Assembly (NCBI GenBank): GCA_035280245.1
Contig: DATEGF010000286.1
Location: forward strand, 1-6,469
Source: DASZHJ01 sp035280245
GTDB lineage: Bacteria > Pseudomonadota > Alphaproteobacteria > ATCC43930 > CGMCC-115725
Length of the DNA stretch: 6,469 nucleotides
Direction of reading: 5' to 3'
Position numbers and translations under genes: made by a program. Below the pieces are notes generated by a model. That model did not search any database. It had not been told where the DNA came from and saw only the letters and a list, made by a program, of their open reading frames with translations. This document shows, piece by piece, positions 6,421-6,469 of this stretch (positions within the stretch are counted from its first letter, which is position 1; every line of letters starts with the position of its first letter).

Positions 6421-6469
6421 ATGATCCAGCTCTACAACTTCCAGGACTCCGGCAATTCTTACAAGGTCC
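6421..6469 (+). CDS. Glutathione S-transferase family protein, N-terminal fragment (3' end outside window)
   Basis: Only 16 codons are present: MIQLYNFQDSGNSYKV. The pattern is a first beta strand (IQLYNF), then a Ser-containing turn and helix start (SGNSYKV), which is the beginning of the thioredoxin-like glutathione-binding domain of bacterial GSTs; the related form SGNCYKV is common. The ATG has a plausible ribosome binding site. The family call fits the motif and the divergent LysR regulator, but the class (theta-, beta- or other) and substrate cannot be told from this fragment. Confidence 0.7.
   Translation, partial: MIQLYNFQDSGNSYKV

Overview
The window is GC-rich DNA (roughly 65% G+C by eye) with dense, mostly intact bacterial genes. 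GcvA-type LysR and glutathione S-transferase (GST) neighbours, a TolB-like/TPR regulator of the kind common in Rhizobiales and Rhodospirillales, and a proline iminopeptidase point to a soil- or plant-associated alphaproteobacterium. That placement is inference from protein style, not from a marker gene.

Layout. (1) 1-309 (+): the last 102 codons of a protein ending in a C-terminal membrane helix, probably the uncharacterised membrane protein that accompanies MoxR/DUF58/DUF4159 genes. (2) 350-2614 (-): a 754-aa membrane-tethered regulator with an N-terminal winged helix and BTAD domain (as in SARP regulators), one transmembrane helix, a TolB/FlgO-like domain and a TPR tail. (3) 2615-2792: the 178-bp divergent control region, holding two perfect copies of TTTGACGC at an 11-bp pitch and a separate 8-bp inverted repeat. 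(4) 2793-4337 (+): a 514-aa radical SAM enzyme with an N-terminal cobalamin-binding-like fold, a CxxxCxxC cluster motif and an unassigned C-terminal extension. (5) 4377-5342 (-): proline iminopeptidase with a complete catalytic triad. (6) 5418-6308 (-): a GcvA-like LysR regulator. (7) 6309-6420: a divergent control region with a candidate T-N11-A LysR box. (8) 6421-6469 (+): the first 16 codons of a GST.

How it fits together. The most interesting unit is the divergent pair at 350-4337. A SARP-like DNA-binding module is fused through the membrane to a probable periplasmic TPR sensor, and it faces a B12-type radical SAM enzyme of unknown substrate. The DNA between them carries a direct repeat with the helical-turn spacing that SARP/BTAD proteins recognise. 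I propose that the regulator controls itself and/or the radical SAM gene; this is a hypothesis. The proline iminopeptidase gene converges on the radical SAM gene and is probably unrelated to it. LysR and GST form a conventional divergent regulator-target arrangement. I saw no RNA genes, insertion sequences, CRISPR arrays or clear intrinsic terminators.
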